64,000 nt of DNA from Gammaproteobacteria bacterium (GTDB lineage Bacteria > Pseudomonadota > Gammaproteobacteria > Eutrophobiales > Eutrophobiaceae): contig WLWS01000003.1 of assembly GCA_012103475.1 (NCBI GenBank), forward strand, positions 248,001 to 312,000, written 5' to 3'. This document shows, in pieces, positions 24,705-34,149 of the stretch. How positions within the stretch are numbered: position 1 is the stretch's first letter; every line of letters starts with the position of its first letter. Under the pieces are notes generated by a model, which was not told the origin of the DNA, ran no database searches, and was given only the letters and a program-made list of their open reading frames with translations. Position numbers and translations under genes: made by a program.

Positions 24705-26288
24705 ATGAGAGAAATTGCCGAACAGCTTCGAGCACAACTGTGGATCATTTTACACCACAGATATATAGCTTTAATAACTGCAATAGTTATTTGTAGTATT
24801 GGCTGGGTTGGCATTAATTTTATTCCTGATGAATATCAGGCTGAAACCAAGGTATACCTTGATACACAATCTGTTTTGAAATCACTGCTTCAAGGACTTG
24901 CTGTTGATAATAATACACGAGAGCAGTCAGCAGAGGTTATGCAGCGAACTTTAATCACCCGTCCGAATATGCAGAAAGTGGTACTTGAAACCGATTTGAA
25001 TTTAAAACTCAACGGGCCACAAGAAACAGAACGCATGATTGATTCACTGATGAAAAACATCAAGATAAATTCAATTTCACTCTTAAAGCAACGGGATAGT
25101 AACAGTAACTTGTATTTAATCCGCTATACCAATAGAGATCCGGAAATCGCGAAGAACGTTATTGTCGTTCTATTAAATATTTTTGTTGAGAGTATTCTGG
25201 GTGATAGTCGAAAGGATACACATGAGGCAGAAGAATTTCTCGATGAGCAAATCCGTGATTATGAGAAAAGGCAGTATGAGGCCGAAGAAAGATTAAAATT
25301 ATTTAAGCAGAAAAATATTGGCGCAATGCCTGAAGACGGTCGTACCCAGTATCAAAAAATTGCTACTTTAGATGCAAAAATTGAAGCAACAAATCTGGCG
25401 CTCTCTGAAACTGAAAATCGTATAGTCGAACTAAAGAGACAAATTAAAAATCTGGTGACATCGACTTATAACTCAGATACAGGTCCTGCTCTACTTAACC
25501 CACTGGATATAAGAATCGGTGAGATGGAGACAAAACTGGACGAGTTAATGCTGCAATATACTGAAAACCATCCGGACGTTATTAATACAAAATTGATACT
25601 GGATCAATTAGAGCAGAAGAAACAATCAAAAAATCAGCATAGTCCAGACGATTCAGCAGAAAAATCCGTGGACAACAATGTTCTGAGTCTGCCCTTATAT
25701 CAGGAATTGAATGTGATGTTAGGACAAGCACAGTCAGAAGCGGTAGCCCTGAAGACCAGAAGTGCGCAGTATGAGAAACAACGCGCAGAAAAAGCATCGT
25801 TGTTAAAGACGCTCTCAGAAGTAGAGGCTGAATTGTCAAACTTGAACAGGGATTATGCTATAAACAAGAAAATGTATGAAGATCTTGTGGTGAGAAGGGA
25901 ATCTTCAATACTATCTGCGAAGGCTGATCAAAGTGGAGACAAGCTTCAGTTTAAAATTATCGAACCACCCAGAAAACCACTTATTCCTTATAGCCCCAAC
26001 AGGATATTGTTAACTACTCTAGTGATGCTGGCGGGTATAGGCGGTGGTATTGGCGTTGCTCTTTTCTACGAACAGATTCGACCTACTTTTTATACACGTA
26101 AACAGGTAATTGACAGTATGGATATACCTGTTCTGGGCAGCGTATCCATGTTTTGGACTGCCGAAGAAAAAATGAAAAGACGGTTTGGACTGGCTATTTT
26201 CGGAACCATTGGTTTTATACTACTTGGCTCATATATTGGTGTACTGATTTATAATGGTTTGCCATTTGATATTCGCGATTATATGTAA
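24705..26288 (+). CDS. XrtA-associated chain-length determinant (Wzz/PCP family)
   Basis: This polysaccharide co-polymerase of 527 residues has a transmembrane helix near each end (YIALITAIVICSIGWVGINF and FGTIGFILLGSYIGVLIY), with a third hydrophobic stretch near residue 435. Between lies a long coiled-coil periplasmic domain. YQAETKVYLDTQSVLKSLL and PRKPLIPYSPNR are typical of the TIGR03007 type. It would set polymer length and link the export lipoprotein to the tyrosine kinase encoded 27 bp downstream. Confidence 0.93.
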   Translation: MREIAEQLRAQLWIILHHRYIALITAIVICSIGWVGINFIPDEYQAETKVYLDTQSVLKSLLQGLAVDNNTREQSAEVMQRTLITRPNMQKVVLETDLNLKLNGPQETERMIDSLMKNIKINSISLLKQRDSNSNLYLIRYTNRDPEIAKNVIVVLLNIFVESILGDSRKDTHEAEEFLDEQIRDYEKRQYEAEERLKLFKQKNIGAMPEDGRTQYQKIATLDAKIEATNLALSETENRIVELKRQIKNLVTSTYNSDTGPALLNPLDIRIGEMETKLDELMLQYTENHPDVINTKLILDQLEQKKQSKNQHSPDDSAEKSVDNNVLSLPLYQELNVMLGQAQSEAVALKTRSAQYEKQRAEKASLLKTLSEVEAELSNLNRDYAINKKMYEDLVVRRESSILSAKADQSGDKLQFKIIEPPRKPLIPYSPNRILLTTLVMLAGIGGGIGVALFYEQIRPTFYTRKQVIDSMDIPVLGSVSMFWTAEEKMKRRFGLAIFGTIGFILLGSYIGVLIYNGLPFDIRDYM

Positions 26289-26315
26289 TGATAAAAGGAA
26301 TTCGAAACTAATATA

Positions 26316-27209
26316 ATGAGTATTATAGAGAAAGTAATCGAGAAGCTTGATCAAGAAAAGCCGGCGAGCACCGATAGCAGGAAAAAAGTTATCGACGTAA
26401 AGTCAAAGCGCACTAAACCCTTAAATCAGTCTAATAATCCTTCCGAAAGTAATGGGCAGGTTGGTCCGCTTGATGATGAGCAGGAAAACTATTATGAGCT
26501 CGACTTTCAACGACTTAACAATCATGGAATCCTTACACCGGATTCGATAAACATTACTCTTTCAGAGCAGTTTCGAAGGATCAAACTTCCCGTTCTGGCA
26601 AATGCTTTTGGCGAAAATACGCTGAATGCTGAAGGCAGCAACATGATTATGGTGACTAGTTCCCTGCAAAATGAAGGTAAGTCGTTTACATCATTTAATT
26701 TGGCAATGAGTATAGCTAAAGAATTTAATCATACAGTGCTGTATATAGATGCGGATATTAGGCAAAGGATGATGGAAAGCTTTCTCGGTATTGGTGAACG
26801 GTCAGGTCTCGTTGATTATTTGCTCGATGATAGTATTGCTTTAGGTGATTTGTTTGTTAAAACAAATGTGCCCAGATTGACATTACTTCCTTCTGGACGA
26901 CGCTATGACCGGGTAACAGAACTGTGGTCAAGTCAAAGAATGAATCAGTTAATGTCTGAATTGTCTCAGCGATATAGTGACAGACTAATTATTTTTGATG
27001 CGCCTCCATTGTTGCAAGATTCATCTGCGTCAATACTGGCTCGTTTGGTAGGGCAAGTCATTATTATCGTTGAAGCGGAAAAAACGCCCAGACATATTGT
27101 CGAAGAAGCAGTCACTATGCTGGACGATTCTACTTATGTCGGACTGATATTGAATAAAAGTAATCAACGTGATGTGGCTGATAATGTTTACTACTATGGC
27201 GATGCTTAA
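26316..27209 (+). CDS. XrtA-associated tyrosine autokinase (BY-kinase)
   Basis: The 297-residue cytoplasmic kinase controls polymerisation through its co-polymerase partner. It shows a P-loop in SSLQNEGKSFTSFNLA, the Walker A' region VLYIDADIRQ and Walker B IIFDAPPLL. The last residues (YYYGDA) give a very short tyrosine cluster, in place of the long one in Wzc. An N-terminal linker of about 60 residues with EQFRRIKLP matches the TIGR03018 type. It is co-directional with and 27 bp from the chain-length gene. Confidence 0.92.
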   Translation: MSIIEKVIEKLDQEKPASTDSRKKVIDVKSKRTKPLNQSNNPSESNGQVGPLDDEQENYYELDFQRLNNHGILTPDSINITLSEQFRRIKLPVLANAFGENTLNAEGSNMIMVTSSLQNEGKSFTSFNLAMSIAKEFNHTVLYIDADIRQRMMESFLGIGERSGLVDYLLDDSIALGDLFVKTNVPRLTLLPSGRRYDRVTELWSSQRMNQLMSELSQRYSDRLIIFDAPPLLQDSSASILARLVGQVIIIVEAEKTPRHIVEEAVTMLDDSTYVGLILNKSNQRDVADNVYYYGDA

Positions 27210-27285
27210 CGCAATTAGCTAATCTCGACATAACTTATCTGTTGATTCCTATGATTCAAATATCCAGGGTGTTTTTGGACAAGCT

Positions 27286-28740
27286 ATGAATCAGCTATTT
27301 TTCATACCACATTTATGCAAGCGCAGCCCAGTCCTCCTTTTGTATATGGCCTCATTCTGGCTTGGTGTCGAGCCTTTAGATGCATCTGACTGGGTGATAA
27401 ACCCGGCAATCGAAGTCCGGGAGGTTTATACAGACAATGTGCTTTTAAGTCCTGCTAATCTTGCAGAAGATGATTTCATCACTGTTATCACTCCCGCCAT
27501 AGCGATTAGTAATATACGCAAGCGAACTGAAATTAATCTGGATTATAGTTTGCAGAATATCTTGTACTTGAATAGCGGGGAGCGAAATACGCAATTTCAT
27601 CTCCTACATGTAGATGGCAAGGGAGAAATTTATGAAGACAGATTATTTCTGGATATCTTCCTGGATAGGAGTACGCAAAACCTGAACAATACGGGGAATA
27701 CGGCACTTGATAATTTGTCTGTTTCATCAGATAGAGGCACAGTATTAACCTATGGTATATCGCCCTATTGGCAACAACGTGTCGGAGGGCTAATGGAAAT
27801 AGATGCACGATTTAAATGGGATGAAGTAGATTCGAGCAGTTTTTCTCAAAGTCGGGCGACTGATGTGAAAATAAGTCTGTCAAGTGGAGCTGATTTTAAT
27901 CGTTTGTTGTGGGATATTAATTTCAAAAATCATAAAGTAAAGAATAATTCGGCTCGTTCAACCTTAATACGTAATTCCCAGTTTCAGCTAAAGTACCTTC
28001 TGTCCAGAAAATTGGCTATAGTTTCTGAAGTAGGATATGACGATAATAATTACGAGAACTCGAGGGGAAATATTAGTGGTGTCTCATGGAGTATCGGAGC
28101 GGAGTGGAATCCCTCTACACGGACTTCACTGAAAAGTACTTACGGCGAAAGGTTTTTTGGCGATGATTTGGAGTTGCGCCTGACCCATAGAAGTAAAAGA
28201 ACCCAAACCCAGATTTCATATGAAAAAGTGCCAACAACAACCAGAGCTTCATTGTTGGAAAGACAGGCTTTTAATTCGACTGATATATTTGGTGTTCCAA
28301 TAGTGGACCCTGGCGTACAGGAAATAAGCGATCTGGATTTGAGTATCGTTTCTCAATCAGCAGAAACAATAATACGCAGCAGATTAACCGGCGCTTTTAG
28401 TTACAACCTTAGAAAACATATACTGAGTCTGTCTGCGATGTATGAAGAAGTTGATTATCAGTTTACCCGGCAGACAGAATTTTTACGCCGTTTTAATCTC
28501 AGTTGGAACTGGCAAATTATACCGAAAACAAGTTCTAGTATGAGCCTGGGGTGGAATAAAAATAATCAGAGAAATGCAAGAGATGAGAAATATATAATAG
28601 CTGAGCTTCGACTGGATTATAAACTTAGCACAAACATCGAAGTAGGCGTGGGCGCTCGTTTTGTCGATAGGCAGTCAAATATTCGACAATTTGAATACGA
28701 TGAAAGTCGAATTTTTGCAGATATAAACAAGAGATTTTAG
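27286..28740 (+). CDS. TIGR03016-like outer-membrane beta-barrel of the XrtA system
   Basis: The 484-residue product has a signal-like N-terminus, then SDWVINPAIEVREVYTDNVLL and a long series of amphipathic strands ending in a C-terminal phenylalanine (FADINKRF), the hallmark of outer-membrane barrels. The VYTDNVLLSP opening and position after the tyrosine kinase match the PEP-CTERM-associated TIGR03016 family, taken to be the outer-membrane export channel (PelB/AlgE-like role); that role is inferred. In standard loci a secretion-type ATPase gene (TIGR03015) often follows it, but here the deacetylase gene follows directly. Confidence 0.87.
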   Translation: MNQLFFIPHLCKRSPVLLLYMASFWLGVEPLDASDWVINPAIEVREVYTDNVLLSPANLAEDDFITVITPAIAISNIRKRTEINLDYSLQNILYLNSGERNTQFHLLHVDGKGEIYEDRLFLDIFLDRSTQNLNNTGNTALDNLSVSSDRGTVLTYGISPYWQQRVGGLMEIDARFKWDEVDSSSFSQSRATDVKISLSSGADFNRLLWDINFKNHKVKNNSARSTLIRNSQFQLKYLLSRKLAIVSEVGYDDNNYENSRGNISGVSWSIGAEWNPSTRTSLKSTYGERFFGDDLELRLTHRSKRTQTQISYEKVPTTTRASLLERQAFNSTDIFGVPIVDPGVQEISDLDLSIVSQSAETIIRSRLTGAFSYNLRKHILSLSAMYEEVDYQFTRQTEFLRRFNLSWNWQIIPKTSSSMSLGWNKNNQRNARDEKYIIAELRLDYKLSTNIEVGVGARFVDRQSNIRQFEYDESRIFADINKRF

Positions 28741-28774
28741 GACAAGCCAACATTGTTGATTAGAACAAAAAAAG

Positions 28775-29620
28775 ATGACTAAATTAAAAAACGCTATGAC
28801 TGTCGATGTAGAAGATTACTTTCAAGTATCTGCATTCGAAAATTATATTAGCAGGGATAGCTGGAATAAGTTAAATACGCGTGTTGAGGCCAATATAGAG
28901 CGCATACTTCTAATTTTTTCTGATCACAATGTTTCCGCAACGTTTTTCACTCTAGGCTGGATAGCAGAGCGACATCCGGAAATGGTAAAAAAGATTGTTG
29001 ATGCTGGGCACGAATTAGCAAGTCACGGTTACTCTCATATCAGGGTAACCCAGCAAAACCCTTCAGAATTCAGAGAAGATATAGTCAAAACCAAGGGCTT
29101 ACTAGAGGATATTGGCGGTGTCGAAGTGCAGGGGTATCGAGCGGCAAGTTACTCGATAGACAGTAGCAATCACCAGTGGGCCCACGAAGCACTAGATGCT
29201 GCGGGTCATAAGTATAGCTCCAGTATTTATCCTATAAAGCATGATTTATATGGTATTCCCGACGCACCAAGGCATCCCTATAAGATTACGAATCTGGACC
29301 TGCTGGAAATACCAATATCAACGATTAGTATCTATAATCATCGCCTGCCATGTGGTGGTGGTGGTTTTTTCAGATTATTCCCGTATATGATTTCCCGGAA
29401 AATGATTGAGCATGTAAACCAGAAAGAACAGGAACCATGCATGTTTTATTTTCATCCGTGGGAAATTGATATCGACCAACCAGTTGTCAAAGGACTGAAT
29501 TTTAAATCAAGATTCCGACACTATCTGAACCTGAAAAAGATGAACACAAGATTAACCCGACTACTGGATGATTTTACCTGGGGCAGGGTTGATTCGGTTT
29601 ACCTGGACAGGATCGCTTAG
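28775..29620 (+). CDS. XrtA-system polysaccharide deacetylase (NodB fold, DUF3473 tail)
   Basis: The enzyme is expected to remove acetyl groups from the exopolysaccharide. The 281-residue protein has the catalytic MTVDVEDYFQVSAFE, the metal histidines in ELASHGYSHIRV, GYRAASYSID, and the DUF3473 C-terminus with MFYFHPWEID and LNFKSRFRHYLNL. These match the TIGR03006 type that belongs to XrtA loci. No signal peptide is visible, so it probably acts in the cytoplasm or on lipid-linked units. It starts 34 bp after the barrel gene. Confidence 0.93.
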   Translation: MTKLKNAMTVDVEDYFQVSAFENYISRDSWNKLNTRVEANIERILLIFSDHNVSATFFTLGWIAERHPEMVKKIVDAGHELASHGYSHIRVTQQNPSEFREDIVKTKGLLEDIGGVEVQGYRAASYSIDSSNHQWAHEALDAAGHKYSSSIYPIKHDLYGIPDAPRHPYKITNLDLLEIPISTISIYNHRLPCGGGGFFRLFPYMISRKMIEHVNQKEQEPCMFYFHPWEIDIDQPVVKGLNFKSRFRHYLNLKKMNTRLTRLLDDFTWGRVDSVYLDRIA

Positions 29621-29649
29621 AAGAACTTTATATACCTGGATTGAGTTGT

Positions 29650-30795
29650 ATGGAAATAATATTCTGGTTTCTCGTCCTTGCGACTTTGTACAGTTATTTT
29701 ATTTACCCACTTGTACTTTATACTCTAATCTTGTGTACTGGGAAAAGCCCACTTCTCACGAGTGAGGTCGAGAATTATACCAAGCCCAAGCTGACACTTA
29801 TAATTACAGCGCACAACGAGGAGAGTAGAATTGCTGAGAAATTGAAGAATAGTCTCACGATTCGTTATCCGCACGATAAACTACAAATTCTGGTTGCCTC
29901 AGATTGTTCGACTGACGAAACCGACACAATAGTTCAGGAAGCTTCAGCTCACGGAGTTGAATTAGTGAGGGCTGAAACTCGCAGAGGTAAGGAATATGCT
30001 CAATGGCTGGCAATTAAGCAGGCTACTGGAGATATTCTGATATTTTCAGACGTGGCAACTAATATTCCGGAAGACGCATTTAGTGTGATATCGGAAATAT
30101 TTATCGACCGTGATATAGGTGCAATCTCAAGTGAAGATAAATTTGTTACGGAAGATAACCGGATTGTGGGCGAAGGGCTGTATGTAAGATATGAGATGTG
30201 GCTTCGTAAAATCGAGTCACGTTTACGAGGTGTTGTTGGTCTAAGTGGTTCTTTTTTTGCGGTTCGTCGAGAATTATGCGAGAACTGGGATATTCTGGTG
30301 CCAAGTGATTTCAATACGGCTCTGAATTGTGCCTCACTTGGCTATGTCGCTGTATCAGATAATCGGCTTATTGGGATATTTAAAGATGTAAAAAACCCCA
30401 AAGGTGAATATGAGCGAAAAGTCAGGACTATAATAAGAGGTATTACGGCCTTATCGCGTAAACTGGAAGTACTGAACCCGGCCAAATATGGCATCTTTTC
30501 GTTTCAAGTCTGGAGCCATAAAGTGATGCGATGGTTGGTACCCTGGCTAATGCTTTTTACATTTTCAGTCAACACGCAATTGTTATCAAAACACTGGTTT
30601 TATGTTTTATCATTGATCATTCAAATATGTTTTTATGTCATTGCTATCTGTGGTTTCCTCTCTGAATCTTCCAGAAATAGAATTATTGTAAGACTGCCTT
30701 ATTATTTTATGCAGGCGAATATTGCTATCGCTCACGCAACAGTAACCTTTATTTTTGGTAAAAGAGTTACTGTATGGACGCCGAGCATTCGATAG
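29650..30795 (+). CDS. Membrane-bound glycosyltransferase family 2
   Basis: From the ATG at 29650 this 381-residue protein has an N-terminal helix (MEIIFWFLVLATLYSYFIYPL), a GT-A domain with LTLIITAHNEESRI, VASDCSTDETDTI and FSDVATNIPEDA (DxD-like position), and three C-terminal helices. The layout is like processive or membrane GT2 enzymes that use nucleotide sugars at the cytoplasmic face. It lacks a clear QxxRW motif, so processivity is doubtful. Donor and linkage are unknown. It starts the glycan-tailoring part of the operon. Confidence 0.88.
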   Translation: MEIIFWFLVLATLYSYFIYPLVLYTLILCTGKSPLLTSEVENYTKPKLTLIITAHNEESRIAEKLKNSLTIRYPHDKLQILVASDCSTDETDTIVQEASAHGVELVRAETRRGKEYAQWLAIKQATGDILIFSDVATNIPEDAFSVISEIFIDRDIGAISSEDKFVTEDNRIVGEGLYVRYEMWLRKIESRLRGVVGLSGSFFAVRRELCENWDILVPSDFNTALNCASLGYVAVSDNRLIGIFKDVKNPKGEYERKVRTIIRGITALSRKLEVLNPAKYGIFSFQVWSHKVMRWLVPWLMLFTFSVNTQLLSKHWFYVLSLIIQICFYVIAICGFLSESSRNRIIVRLPYYFMQANIAIAHATVTFIFGKRVTVWTPSIR

Positions 30796-30801
30796 TACGA
30801 C

Positions 30802-31956
30802 ATGTCTGTTTTTTATCAGCATACTCCGGTTGGAGAAAGAATTCATTTAGCAGGCGTATTTAAAGGTCATGATGAAGTAAGTAATTATTTTGAGCCCTAT
30901 GGTGTGGAGTTTTATAACTCTGGAACAGAGGCACTTGCTTCAGCAATTGTTCGTTGCCTGAAAGAGGATGATTCAAAAAATGAAGTCCTTGTCCCGGCAT
31001 ATACCTGTCCGGATTTGATAAGCGCAATTATATTTGCCGGTGGACAGCCAGTGCTAATAGATTTCGAAGAAAACAGTAGCTGGATGAACTTAGAAGAACT
31101 CACGAACAAAATAGGCCCCGCTTCTGCTGTAATTATCGCTGTTAATTTCCTTGGTATCAGGGAAAGAATTGAAAAATTGAGGTCGATAGCCAGTGAAAAG
31201 GGGCTTCGACTTATTGAAGACAGTGCGCAATCATTTCCCCTTAATATGAGAAAATATGTCGATTCTACTGATCTGACTGTACTGAGTTTTGGTCGAGGTA
31301 AACCTGTGAACATGGGTTCCGGTGGCGCTGTTATTTATAACAAATCTGATTCGATTCCGGCTAGCGGAAACGAAACGAATTTATCTGATTCAACTATAAA
31401 GAAAATTAGCTATTACCTGCGGTCGTCCCTATACAATGTGGTACTGTCGCCTTTTGTATTTGGCTTTGTCAGATATGTACCACTGTTAGGTATCGGACTC
31501 ACACGTTATAAGCCTCTCGCAAGTATCCAACCAATGGATACAACAATTTCTTCCTGTCTCGATCAGAATATCAAGCAGTTTTGTTCGAAAGGTATAGATA
31601 TACAGAACTCTTACAGAGAGCGAATATCCGAATTAGGCGCTAAGAAGGTTATTAATCTTCCTGTAAAAACAAATATGGACAAAGACATTCCTCTCCTTCG
31701 TTATCCAATTCTAATCCTTGATTCAGGTAAGCGTGTGCTAGCTCATGATAGATTGAATGCAGAAGGTCTTGGCGCTTCTATAATGTATCCCGCTATATTG
31801 CCTTCTTTAAATGGATTAGAAGATGTGCTTGTGAGTCAGAAGGGGTTTGTGAACGCGCAATATTTTGCCGAACGAATACTTACGCTGCCCACACATCGAC
31901 GAATTTCATTAAGGGATGTCGACAAGATCATTACTATCTTGCAGGATATTTTGTAA
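30802..31956 (+). CDS. DegT/DnrJ/EryC1/StrS-type aminotransferase
   Basis: This is a PLP fold-type I enzyme that normally makes amino sugars from keto sugars. The 384-residue protein shows YNSGTEALASAIVRCL, VLVPAYTCPDLISAI (substrate/PLP site), RLIEDSAQSF (PLP-stacking region with the conserved aspartate) and SFGRGKPVNMGSGG, where the lysine is the likely Schiff base residue. The GRGKP context differs from the commoner FSFxxxK, so substrate choice may differ. It starts 6 bp after the GT2 gene and ends 13 bp before the deacetylase. Confidence 0.85.
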   Translation: MSVFYQHTPVGERIHLAGVFKGHDEVSNYFEPYGVEFYNSGTEALASAIVRCLKEDDSKNEVLVPAYTCPDLISAIIFAGGQPVLIDFEENSSWMNLEELTNKIGPASAVIIAVNFLGIRERIEKLRSIASEKGLRLIEDSAQSFPLNMRKYVDSTDLTVLSFGRGKPVNMGSGGAVIYNKSDSIPASGNETNLSDSTIKKISYYLRSSLYNVVLSPFVFGFVRYVPLLGIGLTRYKPLASIQPMDTTISSCLDQNIKQFCSKGIDIQNSYRERISELGAKKVINLPVKTNMDKDIPLLRYPILILDSGKRVLAHDRLNAEGLGASIMYPAILPSLNGLEDVLVSQKGFVNAQYFAERILTLPTHRRISLRDVDKIITILQDIL

Positions 31957-31969
31957 GTTATTTGTAGAT

Positions 31970-32989
31970 ATGATTAAGAAAGTAATAAAAAAAATAGCAC
32001 ATTTGATATTCGCTAGTATAGGCAGACATCATATTTCCTATCATTCTCATGATTTATTAGTGCTTACCTACCATCGCGTATTACCTGCGGATGATCGCAG
32101 AGCCGCATCTGAACAGCCTGGGATGATGGTGTCTCCTGGCACCTTCAAAATGCATCTGCAGATTCTTAAGGAAAAATTTGAAATCGTCAGCCTGAGTGAA
32201 TGGTTGGAAAAATCAAAAGAGCCAGCTACGCTACCAAGACGTGCTTGTGCAATAACTTTTGATGATGGATGGAAGGATAATTATGAGTTTGCGTATCCTA
32301 TTCTTAGGCAGGAGCAAGTACCAGCAACAATATTTCTTGTTTCTGACTATCTCAACAGAAGTAAAGAATTCTGGCCAAATAAACTCAATAGTTTACTAAG
32401 GCAAATTGCTTCTGAGCTACCAGAATACTGGGATGATCATGTTTTCAACAAAGTACGCGAAGTTGCTCCGGATTTAGTTAGAAATAAAAAAATGCCGGAT
32501 AAAGACGAAATAGATAGAATCATTAATCATTTCAAAAAATATACCGATATTGATAATCACACATATATTGATCACATCTATCATAAGTTCAATATAGAGC
32601 AGGAAGTTTCAGACAGAGCGTTACTTAACAAGTCTGAGGTTAATGAAATGCTAAAATCTAATGTTTTCGAAATAGGTTCACACACTTGTGACCATACCAG
32701 ATTACTTGGAGGACTTTCCATGAATGTTCTGAAACATCAGGTAGCAGACTCAAAAAAAATATTACAGGACACATTTGGTGTAGAGGTATCCCTGTTTTGT
32801 TACCCAAACGGAGATTACTCCGAAGATTCGATGCGTTTGGTGGCTCAGAATTACACTGGGGCATGTACAACAGAATCTGGCTGGAATACTCCAGATTCCA
32901 ATTATTTTTTACTCCGACGAATAAATATTCATGAGGATATGACTCAAACAAAAACCCGTTTTCTGTCAAGAATAAGCGGTTTTATATAA
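31970..32989 (+). CDS. Polysaccharide deacetylase family protein
   Basis: I use the ATG at 31970, because the ORF start at 31916 overlaps the aminotransferase. The 339-residue product has LVLTYHRVLP, the NodB catalytic ITFDDGWKDNYEFA, ATIFLVSDYL and metal histidines in EIGSHTCDHTRLLGG, then LFCYPNGDYSE. A basic N-terminus without a clear signal peptide points to a cytoplasmic or membrane-associated site. It is the second of three deacetylases in this locus and has an insertion of about 80 residues between the third and fourth motifs. Confidence 0.88.
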   Translation: MIKKVIKKIAHLIFASIGRHHISYHSHDLLVLTYHRVLPADDRRAASEQPGMMVSPGTFKMHLQILKEKFEIVSLSEWLEKSKEPATLPRRACAITFDDGWKDNYEFAYPILRQEQVPATIFLVSDYLNRSKEFWPNKLNSLLRQIASELPEYWDDHVFNKVREVAPDLVRNKKMPDKDEIDRIINHFKKYTDIDNHTYIDHIYHKFNIEQEVSDRALLNKSEVNEMLKSNVFEIGSHTCDHTRLLGGLSMNVLKHQVADSKKILQDTFGVEVSLFCYPNGDYSEDSMRLVAQNYTGACTTESGWNTPDSNYFLLRRINIHEDMTQTKTRFLSRISGFI

Positions 32990-33003
32990 AATGGCTAAGC
33001 GAT

Positions 33004-34137
33004 ATGAGTTCTTCAAAGACACCTGTTGACCGACTTATTCAGATTACTTCGGGTGATTTATGGGCCGGAGCTGAAGTTCAGTTTTTCAATCTGCTGCTTG
33101 AATTGCGAAGATTACATTACGAAATACATGTTGTTTTATTGAACGAAGGAGTTTTACAAAAAAAACTTTTGGAAGAGGGGGTATCTGTAACTGTTATAGA
33201 TGAAAAATCGACAAGCAGTTTCAATATTTGTCGCAAACTAATCTGTTTGTTTCGCTCATACAAACCGAATGTAATTCATACACATGGCTACAAAGAAAAT
33301 ATACTGGCTTCCTTCTCTAATTATCTAAGTGTCCGTTGTAATTGTATACGCACCGTTCATGGTGATACGGAAAGTAGTATCAGTTTCCTGAGACTGGATA
33401 AACTTTTAACGAAGTGGTTAAATTATTTCAGCGGAAATATTTTGCAGGATCGGATAATCGTAGTTAGCGAGCCACTTGCGAAAAAACTGGAACAAGAATA
33501 CAGGGTAACCAGGATATCTGTTATTGAGAACTCAATTGATACTGAGAGAGTAGTGTCAGAAAGTAATTTACCTATTGAATACAACTATCCTGAGGATTGT
33601 ATCAAGATTGCTATGGCCGGCCGGCTAGTAGCACTTAAAAGGCATGAACTGATAATTCAATGTATGCCTGCAATTCGTGAGGCAAGCCGGCAAAAAGTAG
33701 TATTGTATATTTATGGTGCCGGTCCTCAGCGAAGCAATCTGAAGTCACTTGTTGAAGCACTGCATCTGGAAGAAGAGGTCGTATTTATGGGGGATTGTAT
33801 TCCCCTTTATCCTCATATAAAGCAAATGGACATGTTACTGATGCCTTCAGATCACGAGGGCTTACCGATGATTATATTGGAAGCTATGATTCTGGAAGTT
33901 CCCATTATTGCGCATGCAGTAGGTAGTATCCCAAAGTTATTAGATGAAGGCGCGTTTGGCATACTTATCAGGGAGCATGAGCAATGTGCATACCGAGACG
34001 CTATTATTGAAGTCTTGTCGGATCCAGCGAGTGCGACAAACAAGGCATTATTGGGTTCCAGATATATTAATGATAATTACGGAATTCAACAGCAGATATA
34101 CAAGTATGATGAAATGTATAAAAGTTTGACCAGTTAA
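33004..34137 (+). CDS. Glycosyltransferase family 4
   Basis: The 377-residue GT-B enzyme has an N-terminal acceptor domain with the glycine-rich LWAGAEVQFFNLLL and a C-terminal donor domain with IAMAGRLVALKRHE, YIYGAGPQRSNL and the E-x7-E type LMPSDHEGLPMIILEAM. It moves a sugar from a nucleotide donor with retention of configuration. It lies 15 bp after the deacetylase and 13 bp before another GT4, all in one transcription unit. Sugar specificity is not readable. Confidence 0.9.
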   Translation: MSSSKTPVDRLIQITSGDLWAGAEVQFFNLLLELRRLHYEIHVVLLNEGVLQKKLLEEGVSVTVIDEKSTSSFNICRKLICLFRSYKPNVIHTHGYKENILASFSNYLSVRCNCIRTVHGDTESSISFLRLDKLLTKWLNYFSGNILQDRIIVVSEPLAKKLEQEYRVTRISVIENSIDTERVVSESNLPIEYNYPEDCIKIAMAGRLVALKRHELIIQCMPAIREASRQKVVLYIYGAGPQRSNLKSLVEALHLEEEVVFMGDCIPLYPHIKQMDMLLMPSDHEGLPMIILEAMILEVPIIAHAVGSIPKLLDEGAFGILIREHEQCAYRDAIIEVLSDPASATNKALLGSRYINDNYGIQQQIYKYDEMYKSLTS

Positions 34138-34149
34138 ATTAGCAACAGA

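Noticed and set aside
30912-31313. 133-residue minus-strand ORF inside the aminotransferase gene
   Set aside because: Antisense shadow of a gene with clear PLP-enzyme motifs.
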